From: Polynucleobacter yangtzensis
GTDB lineage: Bacteria > Pseudomonadota > Gammaproteobacteria > Burkholderiales > Burkholderiaceae
DNA length: 64,000 nucleotides
Reading direction: 5' to 3'
Assembly (NCBI RefSeq): GCF_001595965.1
Contig: NZ_LOJI01000022.1
Span: 62,001-126,000, forward strand
Of the stretch, positions 54,945 through 63,584 are shown in pieces. The notes beneath the pieces were generated by a model that worked only from the letters and a program-made list of their open reading frames with translations, did no database searches and was not told where the DNA came from. Made by a program: the position numbers and the translations under genes. Positions within the stretch are counted from its first letter, which is position 1, and each line of letters starts with the position of its first letter.

Positions 54945-56117
54945 ATGATTAATTTAAAAGATGCAAGTTTTATGGGCTACCGCCGCGAAAACGGCCGTAT
55001 GGGTATCCGTAATCACGTATTAATTTTGCCGTTAGATGATTTGTCTAACGCAGCATGCGAGGCTGTTGCTAATAACATCAAAGGCACAATGGCGATTCCA
55101 CACTCCTATGGTCGCCTGCAATTTGGCGCGGACTTAGAGTTGCATTTCCGCACCCTGATTGGCACTGGATCAAATCCAAACGTTGCCGCTGTAGTTGTCA
55201 TTGGTATCGAGCCGCAGTGGACTAAGATTGTGGTTGATGGCATTAAGGCTTCTGGTAAGCCAGTTGAAGGCTTCTGGATTGAAGGTAATGGCGACACAGC
55301 CACTATTGCCGCCGCAAGTAAAGCCGCTTATAAAATGATGAAGCATGCTTCTAAGCAGCAACGTGTTAAAGCTCCTTTGTCAGAGTTGTGGGTGTCCACA
55401 AAATGCGGCGAGTCCGATACTACGTCTGGATGCGGTGCAAACCCTACTGTAGGTGATGCTTTTGATAAGTTGTATGAAATTGGCTCAACCTTAGTGTTTG
55501 GTGAAACAACTGAATTGACGGGTGGTGAGCATTTGGTAGAAGCGCGTTGCCGCAATGATGAGGTAAAGAAAAAGTTCCGCGAAATGTTTGATCGTTATCA
55601 AGATGTGATTGAGCGTCATAAAACGAGCGACTTGTCTGACTCTCAGCCTACAAAAGGAAATATTGCTGGTGGCTTGACTACTATCGAAGAAAAAGCCTTG
55701 GGGAATATCCAGAAAATTGGTAAGAAATGTATTGTGGATAGCGTCTTGGATAAGGCTGAAGCGCCTACTATTCCAGGATTGCACTTTATGGATTCTTCAT
55801 CAGCAGCGGCAGAGATGGTGACTTTATGTGCGGCCGCTGGCTTTGCCGCCCACTTCTTCCCAACGGGTCAGGGTAATGTGATTGGTAACGCGATTCTTCC
55901 AGTAATTAAGATTTGCGCGAATCCAAAAACAGTGCGCACGATGAGTGAGCATATTGACGTTGACGTTTCAGGTATTTTGCGTCGTGAAGAAAATATGGAT
56001 CAAGCAGGCGATAAGTTGTTGGAATGCCTCTTGCGTACAGCTGATGGCGAGTTGACCGCCTCAGAAATTCTTGGGCACCGCGAGTTTGTCTTAACTCGTC
56101 TATACGAGTCTGCGTAA
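54945..56117 (+). CDS. suyB: (2R)-sulfolactate sulfo-lyase, large subunit
   Basis: 390 residues, UxaA/GarD C-terminal family. [22 protein letters not shown] at the N-terminus (compressed), Cys in [17 protein letters not shown], and [19 protein letters not shown]. The catalytic subunit of an iron-dependent lyase. The family also contains sugar-acid dehydratases; the adjacent sulfolactate dehydrogenases point to SuyB. 9 nt before the GntR gene. Confidence 0.82.
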   Translation: MINLKDASFMGYRRENGRMGIRNHVLILPLDDLSNAACEAVANNIKGTMAIPHSYGRLQFGADLELHFRTLIGTGSNPNVAAVVVIGIEPQWTKIVVDGIKASGKPVEGFWIEGNGDTATIAAASKAAYKMMKHASKQQRVKAPLSELWVSTKCGESDTTSGCGANPTVGDAFDKLYEIGSTLVFGETTELTGGEHLVEARCRNDEVKKKFREMFDRYQDVIERHKTSDLSDSQPTKGNIAGGLTTIEEKALGNIQKIGKKCIVDSVLDKAEAPTIPGLHFMDSSSAAAEMVTLCAAAGFAAHFFPTGQGNVIGNAILPVIKICANPKTVRTMSEHIDVDVSGILRREENMDQAGDKLLECLLRTADGELTASEILGHREFVLTRLYESA

Positions 56118-56126
56118 GTAGAGGAC

Positions 56127-56846
56127 ATGCGATCCCTGACTGCTTATCAAGAGGTAAAGCAAAAGATCACTGAAGATCTGGTCAGGGGTCGTTTTCCGAT
56201 GGGGCAGGCCTTACCTGCCGAAAAAGATTTATCCAAGGAATTGGATGTTTCAATTGGTACTTTGCGCAAAGCGGTTGATGAGTTAGTCGCAGAGGGCATT
56301 GTCGTGCGTAAGCAGGGTAAGGGAACCTTCGTTGCTGAGCATGATGTCAAGCGTTTGTTGTACTACTTTTTTCATGTGGTTAAACATGATGCAGAAAAAA
56401 AAGTTTATCCCAAAGTTGAGCTTGCTTCTTTAAATAGTGCAGTTGCCAACAAAGAAGAGGCTAGCAAGCTAAAGATCAAAGAGGGGTCTCCTGTTTGGAG
56501 GATTACTAATCGTCTTTCTTTAGAAGGGCGCTGTGTCATGATCGACCAGATTACTTTAGATAAAAAACGTTTCAAGAATTTAACCCGAGCAGAGTTTGAT
56601 AAGCGAGAGGGTAGTATTTATCAGTTGTATCAGATGCATTATGGTCAATCAGTAGTTAAAACCAATGAGAGATTGCGTGCTGGTTTGGCTGGAAAGCAAA
56701 TGGCAGCCTGGTTGTCCTTGAAACCTGACTCTCCAGTTTTGATTATTCGAAGAGTAGCGCTTGATATTCAAGATGAACCGATCGAGTGGCGTATTTCTAC
56801 TTTAAACACCAGTTGCCATGAATATTTTAATGAGTTAGTAACCTAG
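56127..56846 (+). CDS. GntR/HutC-type regulator with UTRA domain
   Basis: 239 residues. Winged helix (DLVRGRFPMGQALPAEKDL and VSIGTLRKAVDELVAEGIV with KQGKGTFVAEH) and a C-terminal UTRA effector domain. It is the last gene of the slcC operon, so it probably controls that operon; the palindrome at the slcC start is a likely target. It ends in a CTAG shared with the stop of the convergent CobT-like gene. Confidence 0.88.
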   Translation: MRSLTAYQEVKQKITEDLVRGRFPMGQALPAEKDLSKELDVSIGTLRKAVDELVAEGIVVRKQGKGTFVAEHDVKRLLYYFFHVVKHDAEKKVYPKVELASLNSAVANKEEASKLKIKEGSPVWRITNRLSLEGRCVMIDQITLDKKRFKNLTRAEFDKREGSIYQLYQMHYGQSVVKTNERLRAGLAGKQMAAWLSLKPDSPVLIIRRVALDIQDEPIEWRISTLNTSCHEYFNELVT

Positions 56847-58573
56847 TGTTTCATAGTTTTTAATTCTTTTGCCCAATTCATAAGGCATTTAGCGGTGAAG
56901 CCACTTTCTGTATCCCAGCTCAAACGATTTGGAAAGTAGGGTCTTAATTCTTCACCAATTCCACAACCCCATAAATATAAATTCGTATGCTTCTCGCACC
57001 ATTTAATAGCATGTATTAGATGATTTTTGAGGAAGTGTTCTCCATTTGCCTCAATAGTTGCTCTATCCATTGGGCAGCCATCGGAAAAGAGAATTAGTAA
57101 ATTTTTGGTTTGATGATAATTGTTGGTCTTTTGCAAGCGTTCCGCCGCCCAAATAAGCGCTTCGCCATCAATGCTCTCAGCATAAATTTCTGGGCGTAAT
57201 AGAGCGGCGATCCCTGCTCGAGATCTTCTCCAGTTTGTATCAAAGTCTTTAAAAATCCAGTGGGCTCGTTCATTGAGGCGGCCGGGATTTGGGAGTTGAC
57301 CATTTTTACGCCATTCTTTAAAGGGTCTTCCGCCTTGCCATGAGCTGGTGCTGTAACCAAGAACCTCTGTTTTGATACCTGCTTGCTCCAATATCCTTAC
57401 TAAAGAGTCTACGCAGGCTGCAATTTTGACGCGCTGCTCTTTCATGGATCCAGAGCAATCGATCAGTAGCGTTGTTTTCGCATTTACCTTGCTGGTGGTT
57501 GTAAGCTGCTTATGTAAAGCTGGCTGTAACGGTGAGGTAGCGGCGCGTATTAGATAGCGGCGGTCAAGCAAGCCTTCTGCCTCAGTAGTTTGCCAACGCT
57601 TTGGGAGTTGACTAGAGAAGATTTGCTGATAGATTCGAATAAGCTTTGCCCAAGGAATATTTTGTTTGGCAATTTCTTGATTTAGTTGGTCTTGGTAGGT
57701 GGCTAATTGAGCAGGCCGAATTTTTTTCTTAGCTTCGGATTCGCTGTCATAGCTTGAGTTATATACATGATATTTTTCGAGTGACTTTTTGAGCAAAAGA
57801 TGCTGCTCACTCGAGTTGCTGGCAGGACTCTTAAAGTCTACCGCTACTTTTCCAGCATGAGGAGGTACCCATTGGATTTTGAGATGGGTGGCACTTTGAT
57901 TTTTGCGTTTAGTGCGAATACTGGGGTTATTGCGATACTCTTCTGCAATTAATCCAGATGCCAAGCTAATTACTTCGTGAACTACTTGTGCATACTCTTC
58001 CTGATTATTGCGACTTGCTTTCAGTTTTACCAACAGTGGACCCATGTCTTGAGCTATACCTGCCCTAGTGGCTTCAACAATATCCTGCATTAGCTGTGGA
58101 ATTGGTTGGCTATTAAGCTTCATCCATACGGTTGAAAAGATGGTGACTAGCAGCAGGCCAATACTGCCTTCAACGCCACCACTAGCAATAAATTGCTGCA
58201 TCCATGCAATAAATTGAGTCTGAGTATTCTTACGGCATCCTTTGAGCTCATCCGGGCAGTTACTTTCTACCCGGATTTGCTCTAAGACCTCAAATATCAA
58301 AGATTCGATCATTCCTTCTGGGGCGAGTGAAGTATGCAAGGCTGCATCCGAATGGCGCAGGCGTAATGCGATGCCATCCAGTACACCGCGTGGATAAGCC
58401 CATGATGTTTTTAAATTTTCAAGGCTGAGGTGAGGAGCGATTGATTCCAGTGGAGCTGTGTTATGAAAGAGCTGCCAGTCCCTAATTTGCGCACTTTTTT
58501 CCCTGGACAATGATCTAATCATTGCCCCATATTGTTGCTGTTGCTCGAAGTCTTGATGGGTTTGGGTTTGCAA
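56843..58573 (-). CDS. CobT-like VWA-domain protein (orphan)
   Basis: 576 residues. C-terminal VWA domain with MIDAS residues DCSGSMKEQR and FSDGCPMD, and CobT-specific stretches GRPFKEWRKNGQLPNPGRLNE and SIDGEALIWAAERL. In aerobic cobaltochelatase CobT works with CobS and CobN; no cobN or other B12 gene is present here. AAA+/VWA pairs of this kind also act as activators or metal-insertion machines for specific enzymes. Pairs with the CobS-like gene 22 nt upstream. Confidence 0.8.
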   Translation of the reverse strand: MQTQTHQDFEQQQQYGAMIRSLSREKSAQIRDWQLFHNTAPLESIAPHLSLENLKTSWAYPRGVLDGIALRLRHSDAALHTSLAPEGMIESLIFEVLEQIRVESNCPDELKGCRKNTQTQFIAWMQQFIASGGVEGSIGLLLVTIFSTVWMKLNSQPIPQLMQDIVEATRAGIAQDMGPLLVKLKASRNNQEEYAQVVHEVISLASGLIAEEYRNNPSIRTKRKNQSATHLKIQWVPPHAGKVAVDFKSPASNSSEQHLLLKKSLEKYHVYNSSYDSESEAKKKIRPAQLATYQDQLNQEIAKQNIPWAKLIRIYQQIFSSQLPKRWQTTEAEGLLDRRYLIRAATSPLQPALHKQLTTTSKVNAKTTLLIDCSGSMKEQRVKIAACVDSLVRILEQAGIKTEVLGYSTSSWQGGRPFKEWRKNGQLPNPGRLNERAHWIFKDFDTNWRRSRAGIAALLRPEIYAESIDGEALIWAAERLQKTNNYHQTKNLLILFSDGCPMDRATIEANGEHFLKNHLIHAIKWCEKHTNLYLWGCGIGEELRPYFPNRLSWDTESGFTAKCLMNWAKELKTMKH

Positions 58574-58595
58574 GGTAGATGTAAATACGCCTGGT

Positions 58596-59573
58596 TTATT
58601 TGTTATCTAAATCTAGTTCGCTAGCGAAGCATCGTTGGTAATATTCCGCCACTAAGTTTTTTTCTTCTGACTCGCATTTATTTAAAAATGCCAGAGAAAA
58701 TGCAATCTGTAAGTCTTTAAAGATGCGCCAGTTTTCGCCCCAGGTAATCAGTGTTCTGGTAGACATTAGTGTGGAAATATCACCCGCGGCAAAGCCACTT
58801 CTTGTAAGGTTAGCAAGGCTAATCATTGCCTTTGCTTGGGCATCCGATAGCTCTGGTACTTTGGCCATCAAAATCTTCTGCTCTTCCTTCGGCTCTAGAT
58901 AGTTCAACGCTGCAACAATGTCCCAGCGATCCATCTGACCGTGATTTAGTAATTGAGTGCCTTGATATAAGCCATTCCAATTGCCAAGACCAACAGTATT
59001 GCTAGTAGCAAAGATTCGAAATGCAGCATTAGGATTGATCACTCTATTTTGATCAAGCAAGGTGAGGCGACCTTCGCGCTCCAACATTCTTTGAATGACA
59101 AACATTACATCTGGTTGGCCTGCATCATACTCATCGAGGATGAGTGCAACAGGACGTTGCAAGCTCCAGGGAATTAGTCCTTCCTGAAAGCGGGTAATTT
59201 GTTTTCCATCTTCCAGGCTAATGACGTCTTTGCCGATCAGATCCATACGCGTAATTTGCCCGTCTAAATTAATTCGTAAGCAGGGCCAATTTAATCTAGC
59301 GGCTACTTGCTCTATATGGGTGGATTTACCGGTGCCATGCATTCCTTGCAACATGACTCTGCGATTGAAGGCAAAGCCCGCCAGAATAGCTAGCGTTGCC
59401 TCAGGGTTGAGTTGATAGCTTGGATCAACCGCTGGCACAAGCTCACTAGCTTGATTAAATGCAGGTATATCAAAGTCCGCAAAGCCACGGCATTCTGGGA
59501 AGGCGGTATGCAGGGAAACCCGTTTTTCAGGCTGTAAACCCATTAAATCAATAGAAGAGGTGCTTTCAGCCAT
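58596..59573 (-). CDS. CobS-like MoxR-family AAA+ ATPase (orphan)
   Basis: 325 residues. Walker A GMHGTGKSTHIEQVAARLNW, Walker B ALILDEYDAGQPDVMFVIQR, sensor region IFATSNTVGLGNWNGLYQGT. Very similar to CobS throughout, including the N-terminal PAFNQASELVPAVDP. Likely the motor of an AAA+/VWA complex with the next gene. Divergent from xsc, so it may share that promoter region and serve an enzyme of this locus. Confidence 0.82.
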   Translation of the reverse strand: MAESTSSIDLMGLQPEKRVSLHTAFPECRGFADFDIPAFNQASELVPAVDPSYQLNPEATLAILAGFAFNRRVMLQGMHGTGKSTHIEQVAARLNWPCLRINLDGQITRMDLIGKDVISLEDGKQITRFQEGLIPWSLQRPVALILDEYDAGQPDVMFVIQRMLEREGRLTLLDQNRVINPNAAFRIFATSNTVGLGNWNGLYQGTQLLNHGQMDRWDIVAALNYLEPKEEQKILMAKVPELSDAQAKAMISLANLTRSGFAAGDISTLMSTRTLITWGENWRIFKDLQIAFSLAFLNKCESEEKNLVAEYYQRCFASELDLDNK

Positions 59574-59634
59574 TTCCTTGCCTTTAAAAGTCTTAATATG
59601 TTGTCAAATATATTCCAGATTGGGGTTTATATGC

Positions 59635-59687
59635 TTGACTTTAGTAAAAATACGCTATTATTATTCAGATTGTAGAACAAAATGTTC
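59635..59687 (+). promoter_or_regulatory. xsc promoter and operator-like palindrome
   Basis: TTGACT (59635-59640) and TATTAT (59659-59664) are spaced by 18 nt. GAACA-AAA-TGTTC (59675-59687) lies over the predicted early transcribed region, a place suited to repression. The gene itself has a standard AGGAGA ribosome binding site. Confidence 0.55.
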
Positions 59688-59715
59688 CGTTTAATTGAAT
59701 ACCTAGGAGAGCTTT

Positions 59716-61524
59716 ATGTCTAAGTCTGGCGCTAATTTGCCTACCGGCCCACAAAAAATGACCCCTTCCGAAGCATTTGTGGAGACCATGGTCGCCAATA
59801 AGGTGAAGGATATCTTTGGAATCATGGGTTCAGCCTTTATGGATGCAATGGATATTTTTGCTCCAGCAGGTATTCGTTTGATTCCGGTTGTTCATGAGCA
59901 GGGTGCCGCACATATGGCTGATGGCTATGCGCGCGTCAGTGGAAGTCATGGTGTTGTGATTGGACAGAATGGTCCTGGCATTAGTAACTGTGTCACAGCA
60001 ATTGCTGCTGCTTACTGGGCACATAGCCCTGTCGTGATCATTACGCCTGAAACAGGAACAATGGGCATGGGCTTAGGCGGTTTCCAAGAAGCCAATCAAT
60101 TGCCAATGTTCGAAGAGTTCACAAAGTATCAAGGACACGTGAACAATCCCAAGCGTATGGCTGAATTTACTGGCCGCTGCTTTGATCGCGCTCTATCAGA
60201 GATGGGTCCAACTCAGCTTAATATTCCACGTGATTATTTTTATGGCGAGATCGAAGTAGAAATTCCGCAGCCTAATCGTCTCGATCGTGGTCCTGGTGGC
60301 GAGAAGAGTTTGGATGAAGCGGCAGAGCTCTTGGCTAACGCTAAATTCCCAGTCATTATTTCTGGTGGTGGCGTAGTGATGGGTGATGCAGTAGAGGAAT
60401 GCAAAGCATTTGCTGAGCGCCTAGGCGCACCAGTTGTTAACAGCTATTTGCATAACGATTCATTCCCTGCAAGTCACCCATTGTGGTGTGGACCCCTTGG
60501 ATATCAAGGCTCTAAGGCTGCGATGAAGTTAATATCTCAGGCTGACGTAGTTGTTGCCTTGGGTTCGCGCCTAGGACCATTTGGCACATTGCCGCAGCAT
60601 GGAATGGACTACTGGCCAAAAAATGCCAAGATTATTCAGATCGATGCAGACAATAAGATGCTCGGCTTAGTGAAGAAAATTTCTGTAGGTATTTGTGGTG
60701 ATGCTAAAGCTGCTGCTGTTGCACTTACTAAGCGTTTGGAGGGCAAGAAGTTAGCCTGCGATGAGACCAAGGCAGACCGCGCCAAAACAATTGCCTCAGA
60801 AAAAGCCGCATGGGAAAAAGAGTTGGATGAGTGGACTCACGAAAAGGACCCATTCAGCTTGGATATGATTGAAGAGCAGAAAAAAGAAGTGACGCCAACA
60901 GGTGGTCATTACTTGCATCCACGTCAAGTTCTTCGTGAGCTCGAGAAGGCGATGCCTGCTGATGTAATGGTGTCTACCGACATCGGTAACATCAACTCAG
61001 TTGCTAATAGTTATCTCCGCTTTGAAAAGCCACGTAGTTTCTTTGCCCCAATGAGCTTTGGTAACTGCGGTTATGCATTGCCAACCATTATTGGTGCCAA
61101 AGCAGCAGCGCCGAATCGTCCTGCTATTGCCTATGCTGGTGATGGTGCATGGGCAATGAGTATGGTGGAGATTTTGACTGCAGTTCGTCACGATATTCCT
61201 GTTACAGCAGTTGTCTTCCATAACCGTCAGTGGGGTGCTGAGAAAAAGAACCAAGTGGACTTCTACAACCGTCGCTTTGTGGCAGGCGAGCTCGAGAGTC
61301 CAAGCTTTGCGGGTATCGCGCAATCAATGGGCGCAGAAGGCATCGTGGTTGACCAGCTTGATCAAGTTGGGCCAGCCCTGAAGAAGGCTGTTGAAATGCA
61401 GATGAAGGAAGGTAAGACCTGTGTGATCGAGATTATGTGTACTCGTGAACTTGGTGATCCGTTCCGTCGCGACGCCTTATCTAAGCCAGTACGCTTCTTG
61501 GATAAATATAAAGATTACGTATAA
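59716..61524 (+). CDS. xsc: Sulfoacetaldehyde acetyltransferase
   Basis: 602 residues, thiamine-diphosphate enzyme of the acetolactate-synthase superfamily. Catalytic Glu61 in VVHEQGAAHMADGYAR, cofactor motif GDGAWAMSMVEIL to FHNRQWGAEK. N-terminal FGIMGSAFMDAMDIFAPAG and PETGTMGMGLGGFQEANQ are typical of Xsc rather than IlvB. It converts sulfoacetaldehyde and phosphate to acetyl phosphate and sulfite. No pta and no enzyme making sulfoacetaldehyde adjoin it here. Single gene ended by the terminator at 61541. Confidence 0.92.
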   Translation: MSKSGANLPTGPQKMTPSEAFVETMVANKVKDIFGIMGSAFMDAMDIFAPAGIRLIPVVHEQGAAHMADGYARVSGSHGVVIGQNGPGISNCVTAIAAAYWAHSPVVIITPETGTMGMGLGGFQEANQLPMFEEFTKYQGHVNNPKRMAEFTGRCFDRALSEMGPTQLNIPRDYFYGEIEVEIPQPNRLDRGPGGEKSLDEAAELLANAKFPVIISGGGVVMGDAVEECKAFAERLGAPVVNSYLHNDSFPASHPLWCGPLGYQGSKAAMKLISQADVVVALGSRLGPFGTLPQHGMDYWPKNAKIIQIDADNKMLGLVKKISVGICGDAKAAAVALTKRLEGKKLACDETKADRAKTIASEKAAWEKELDEWTHEKDPFSLDMIEEQKKEVTPTGGHYLHPRQVLRELEKAMPADVMVSTDIGNINSVANSYLRFEKPRSFFAPMSFGNCGYALPTIIGAKAAAPNRPAIAYAGDGAWAMSMVEILTAVRHDIPVTAVVFHNRQWGAEKKNQVDFYNRRFVAGELESPSFAGIAQSMGAEGIVVDQLDQVGPALKKAVEMQMKEGKTCVIEIMCTRELGDPFRRDALSKPVRFLDKYKDYV

Positions 61525-61538
61525 GTTTAGGTGATTGA

Positions 61539-62480
61539 TTAAAAAGCCCGGTTTGTCCGGGCTTTTTTATTCATTATTTCAGTGGCAAGTGTCTCCGAAA
61601 GATCTGAGGCGCATTTTTGAAAGGCCATCATTGCATTCGTAACGAACTTATTTTTTCTCCAGCAAATAGCCGCACTTCTTGTTAGTAAATCTCCTTTAAT
61701 TTCTTTCGATTGCAACTTATCTTTTTTGCTTAAGGAGATGGGGCTGCCAAGAACAAGTATCTTTCCTGATTTGGCTATTTCTAAGAGATCGCCCATGGTT
61801 GAGACTTCCATGCGAATATTAAGAGAAACCCCTTGCATGCGTGCTTGGGAATCTATTTTCTGACGCATTAAAAATTGTGTGTTTAGCGCGCCTAATTGAT
61901 ATTTTTCTAAGGATTTTAAGTTTAAATTATGTGGCAATTTTTTAATTAAATCTGGACTTCCGATGACAGAAAATTGTTCTGAAATAAGCTCTTGCCACTG
62001 CAAATCAGGTAGCTGGTAATCTTGAGGAAGTATAGCGATATCAATCTCACCCTCCAGTAATTGCTCAACGGCTTTCTGGGCAGATAATTCTTTTAGATCA
62101 ATATTAAGACTTGGATTGTCGAGTATCAATTTCATACATGTCGGTAATGCAATTGTTTTTGAGTATGTGCTTGTTGCTGCCACCTTCATTTTTCCGACAA
62201 TATTCCTGTTTTCATCTGGGCTCTGCAACAAAATTTCTTCTAGCTGCTCTAGAAGAGGATTAATTTTATGAAGTAGTTGGTTGCCAAATTTGGTCAAAAT
62301 GAGTTGACGCCCCTTTTTCTCAAATAAAGGAAGCGCGAGATAGCTGGATAACTCTTTCATCTGTTGGGAGAGAGCTGATTGAGTAATGTGTAGGGTATGT
62401 GAAGCTTTTACAAAATTGCCTGCTCGAGCTGTTGCAATGAAGCTGCGCAACAAGCGAAGATCAATTTGCTTTAAATTCAT
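61539..62480 (-). CDS. LysR-family regulator, divergent from Bug/aconitase X genes
   Basis: 313 residues from ATG 62480 (MNLKQIDLRLLRSF); GTG 62489 is an alternative. Winged helix with ITQSALSQQMKELSSYLALPLFE (compressed) and a LysR effector domain. It probably controls the Bug and aconitase X genes across a 19-nt palindrome in the intergenic region. Its C-terminal codons lie in the xsc terminator. Confidence 0.88.
   Translation of the reverse strand: MNLKQIDLRLLRSFIATARAGNFVKASHTLHITQSALSQQMKELSSYLALPLFEKKGRQLILTKFGNQLLHKINPLLEQLEEILLQSPDENRNIVGKMKVAATSTYSKTIALPTCMKLILDNPSLNIDLKELSAQKAVEQLLEGEIDIAILPQDYQLPDLQWQELISEQFSVIGSPDLIKKLPHNLNLKSLEKYQLGALNTQFLMRQKIDSQARMQGVSLNIRMEVSTMGDLLEIAKSGKILVLGSPISLSKKDKLQSKEIKGDLLTRSAAICWRKNKFVTNAMMAFQKCASDLSETLATEIMNKKARTNRAF
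61541..61568. terminator. Bidirectional terminator forming the LysR C-terminus
   Basis: AAAAAGCCCGG-TTTGT-CCGGGCTTTTTT (61541-61567). It ends xsc on the plus strand. On the minus strand the same bases encode the last nine residues (KKARTNRAF) and stop of the LysR gene. Confidence 0.85.
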
Positions 62481-62493
62481 AAGAATCACTTAT

Positions 62494-62512
62494 ATATTAA
62501 TTAAATTAATAT
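62494..62512. promoter_or_regulatory. LysR-type operator between divergent genes
   Basis: ATATTAAT-TAA-ATTAATAT is a perfect inverted repeat of T-N11-A type in the LysR/Bug intergenic region. The surrounding DNA is very AT-rich, which weakens the case. Confidence 0.45.
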
Positions 62513-62582
62513 AAATATACATTATGTATTAATTGATTTAATGTTTGCTTGTACATACCTTTTCTGGATAGAGGTTCTTAAT

Positions 62583-63566
62583 ATGCCACGATCAATAATG
62601 CATGTTTGCAAATGCGTATTTATGCTCTTGGGGCTGTCGTTTATCTGCGGAATTGGATTTGCAGACACCTACCCAAGCAAGTCTATTCGCTTAATTGTTC
62701 CATTTCCTCCTGGGGGGCCGACTGACATTGTTGCTAGACCATTGGCAGCACTATTGGGTGAGCGCCTCAAAGAGCAAGTTATTATTGAAAACAAAGGTGG
62801 CGCCGGGGGTTCAATTGGGGCGGATCTCGCAGCCAAGTCAGCGCCTGATGGTTATACCTTGTTCATGGGAACGGTAGGTACAAATGCCATCAATGGTAGT
62901 CTGTACAAACAGTTGCCATATGACATGACTCGAGATTTCACGCCAATTGCTTTGGTGGCTACCGCGCCGGTGGTTATTGTTGTGAATTCAAACGATAAAA
63001 TTAAAACGCTTGCTGAGTTGGTTTCGGAGGCTCGTTTAAAACCAGACGCTCTTGCTTATGGTACCGCAGGAAATGGAACGCCAGGACATTTAACCGGAGC
63101 CTTATTTGAATCAACTGCTCAAATTAAATTCAAGCATATTCCTTATAAGGGCAGTGCCCCAGCTGTAACGGATTTGATTGGGGGTCAAATTCCCTTGATG
63201 TTTGATCCGATTCAGTCAGTGCTGCCTCATATTACTTCGGGTAAGTTGCGGGCTTTAGCGGTCACCAGTAAGACGCGTTCGCCTTTATTACCTAATGTAC
63301 CAACGGTGGCTGAGCTTGGTTACCCGCAATTCGAATCTACTGCTTGGTGGGCATTATTTGCGCCCGCCAGATTGCCTGACCCAATTGCTAAAAAGTTGAG
63401 ACAAGACACGGAGAAAGTTGCGCAATCTACAGCCTTTAAAGAGCGGTTAGGTAATTTGGGTGTGCAGCCCAATACTGACTTCAAAGAAAGTTTGGCCAAC
63501 TTTCAAACAAGTGAAATTGCTAAGTGGGCTAGGGTAGTTCGTGACTCTGGCGCTACTGTTGATTAA
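62583..63566 (+). CDS. Bug/TctC-type periplasmic substrate-binding protein
   Basis: 327 residues from ATG 62583, chosen for the AGAGG ribosome binding site; ATG 62541 is an in-frame alternative. Signal peptide ending CGIGFA. Core YPSKSIRLIVPFPPGGPTD, ENKGGAGGSIGADLAA and YGTAGNGTPGHLTGALFE. It probably feeds the substrate of the aconitase X enzyme 18 nt downstream; the membrane subunits are not in the window. Confidence 0.87.
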   Translation: MPRSIMHVCKCVFMLLGLSFICGIGFADTYPSKSIRLIVPFPPGGPTDIVARPLAALLGERLKEQVIIENKGGAGGSIGADLAAKSAPDGYTLFMGTVGTNAINGSLYKQLPYDMTRDFTPIALVATAPVVIVVNSNDKIKTLAELVSEARLKPDALAYGTAGNGTPGHLTGALFESTAQIKFKHIPYKGSAPAVTDLIGGQIPLMFDPIQSVLPHITSGKLRALAVTSKTRSPLLPNVPTVAELGYPQFESTAWWALFAPARLPDPIAKKLRQDTEKVAQSTAFKERLGNLGVQPNTDFKESLANFQTSEIAKWARVVRDSGATVD

Positions 63567-63584
63567 TGGTTAATAAGAGAAAAA

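Noticed and set aside
54627..56117. Altronate or galactarate dehydratase
   Set aside because: The subunits are split with a SuyA-like small subunit and lie next to two sulfolactate-type dehydrogenases; no sugar-acid genes are near.
56843..59573. Cobalamin biosynthesis locus
   Set aside because: Only CobS- and CobT-like genes are present; no cobN or other corrin genes are in the window.
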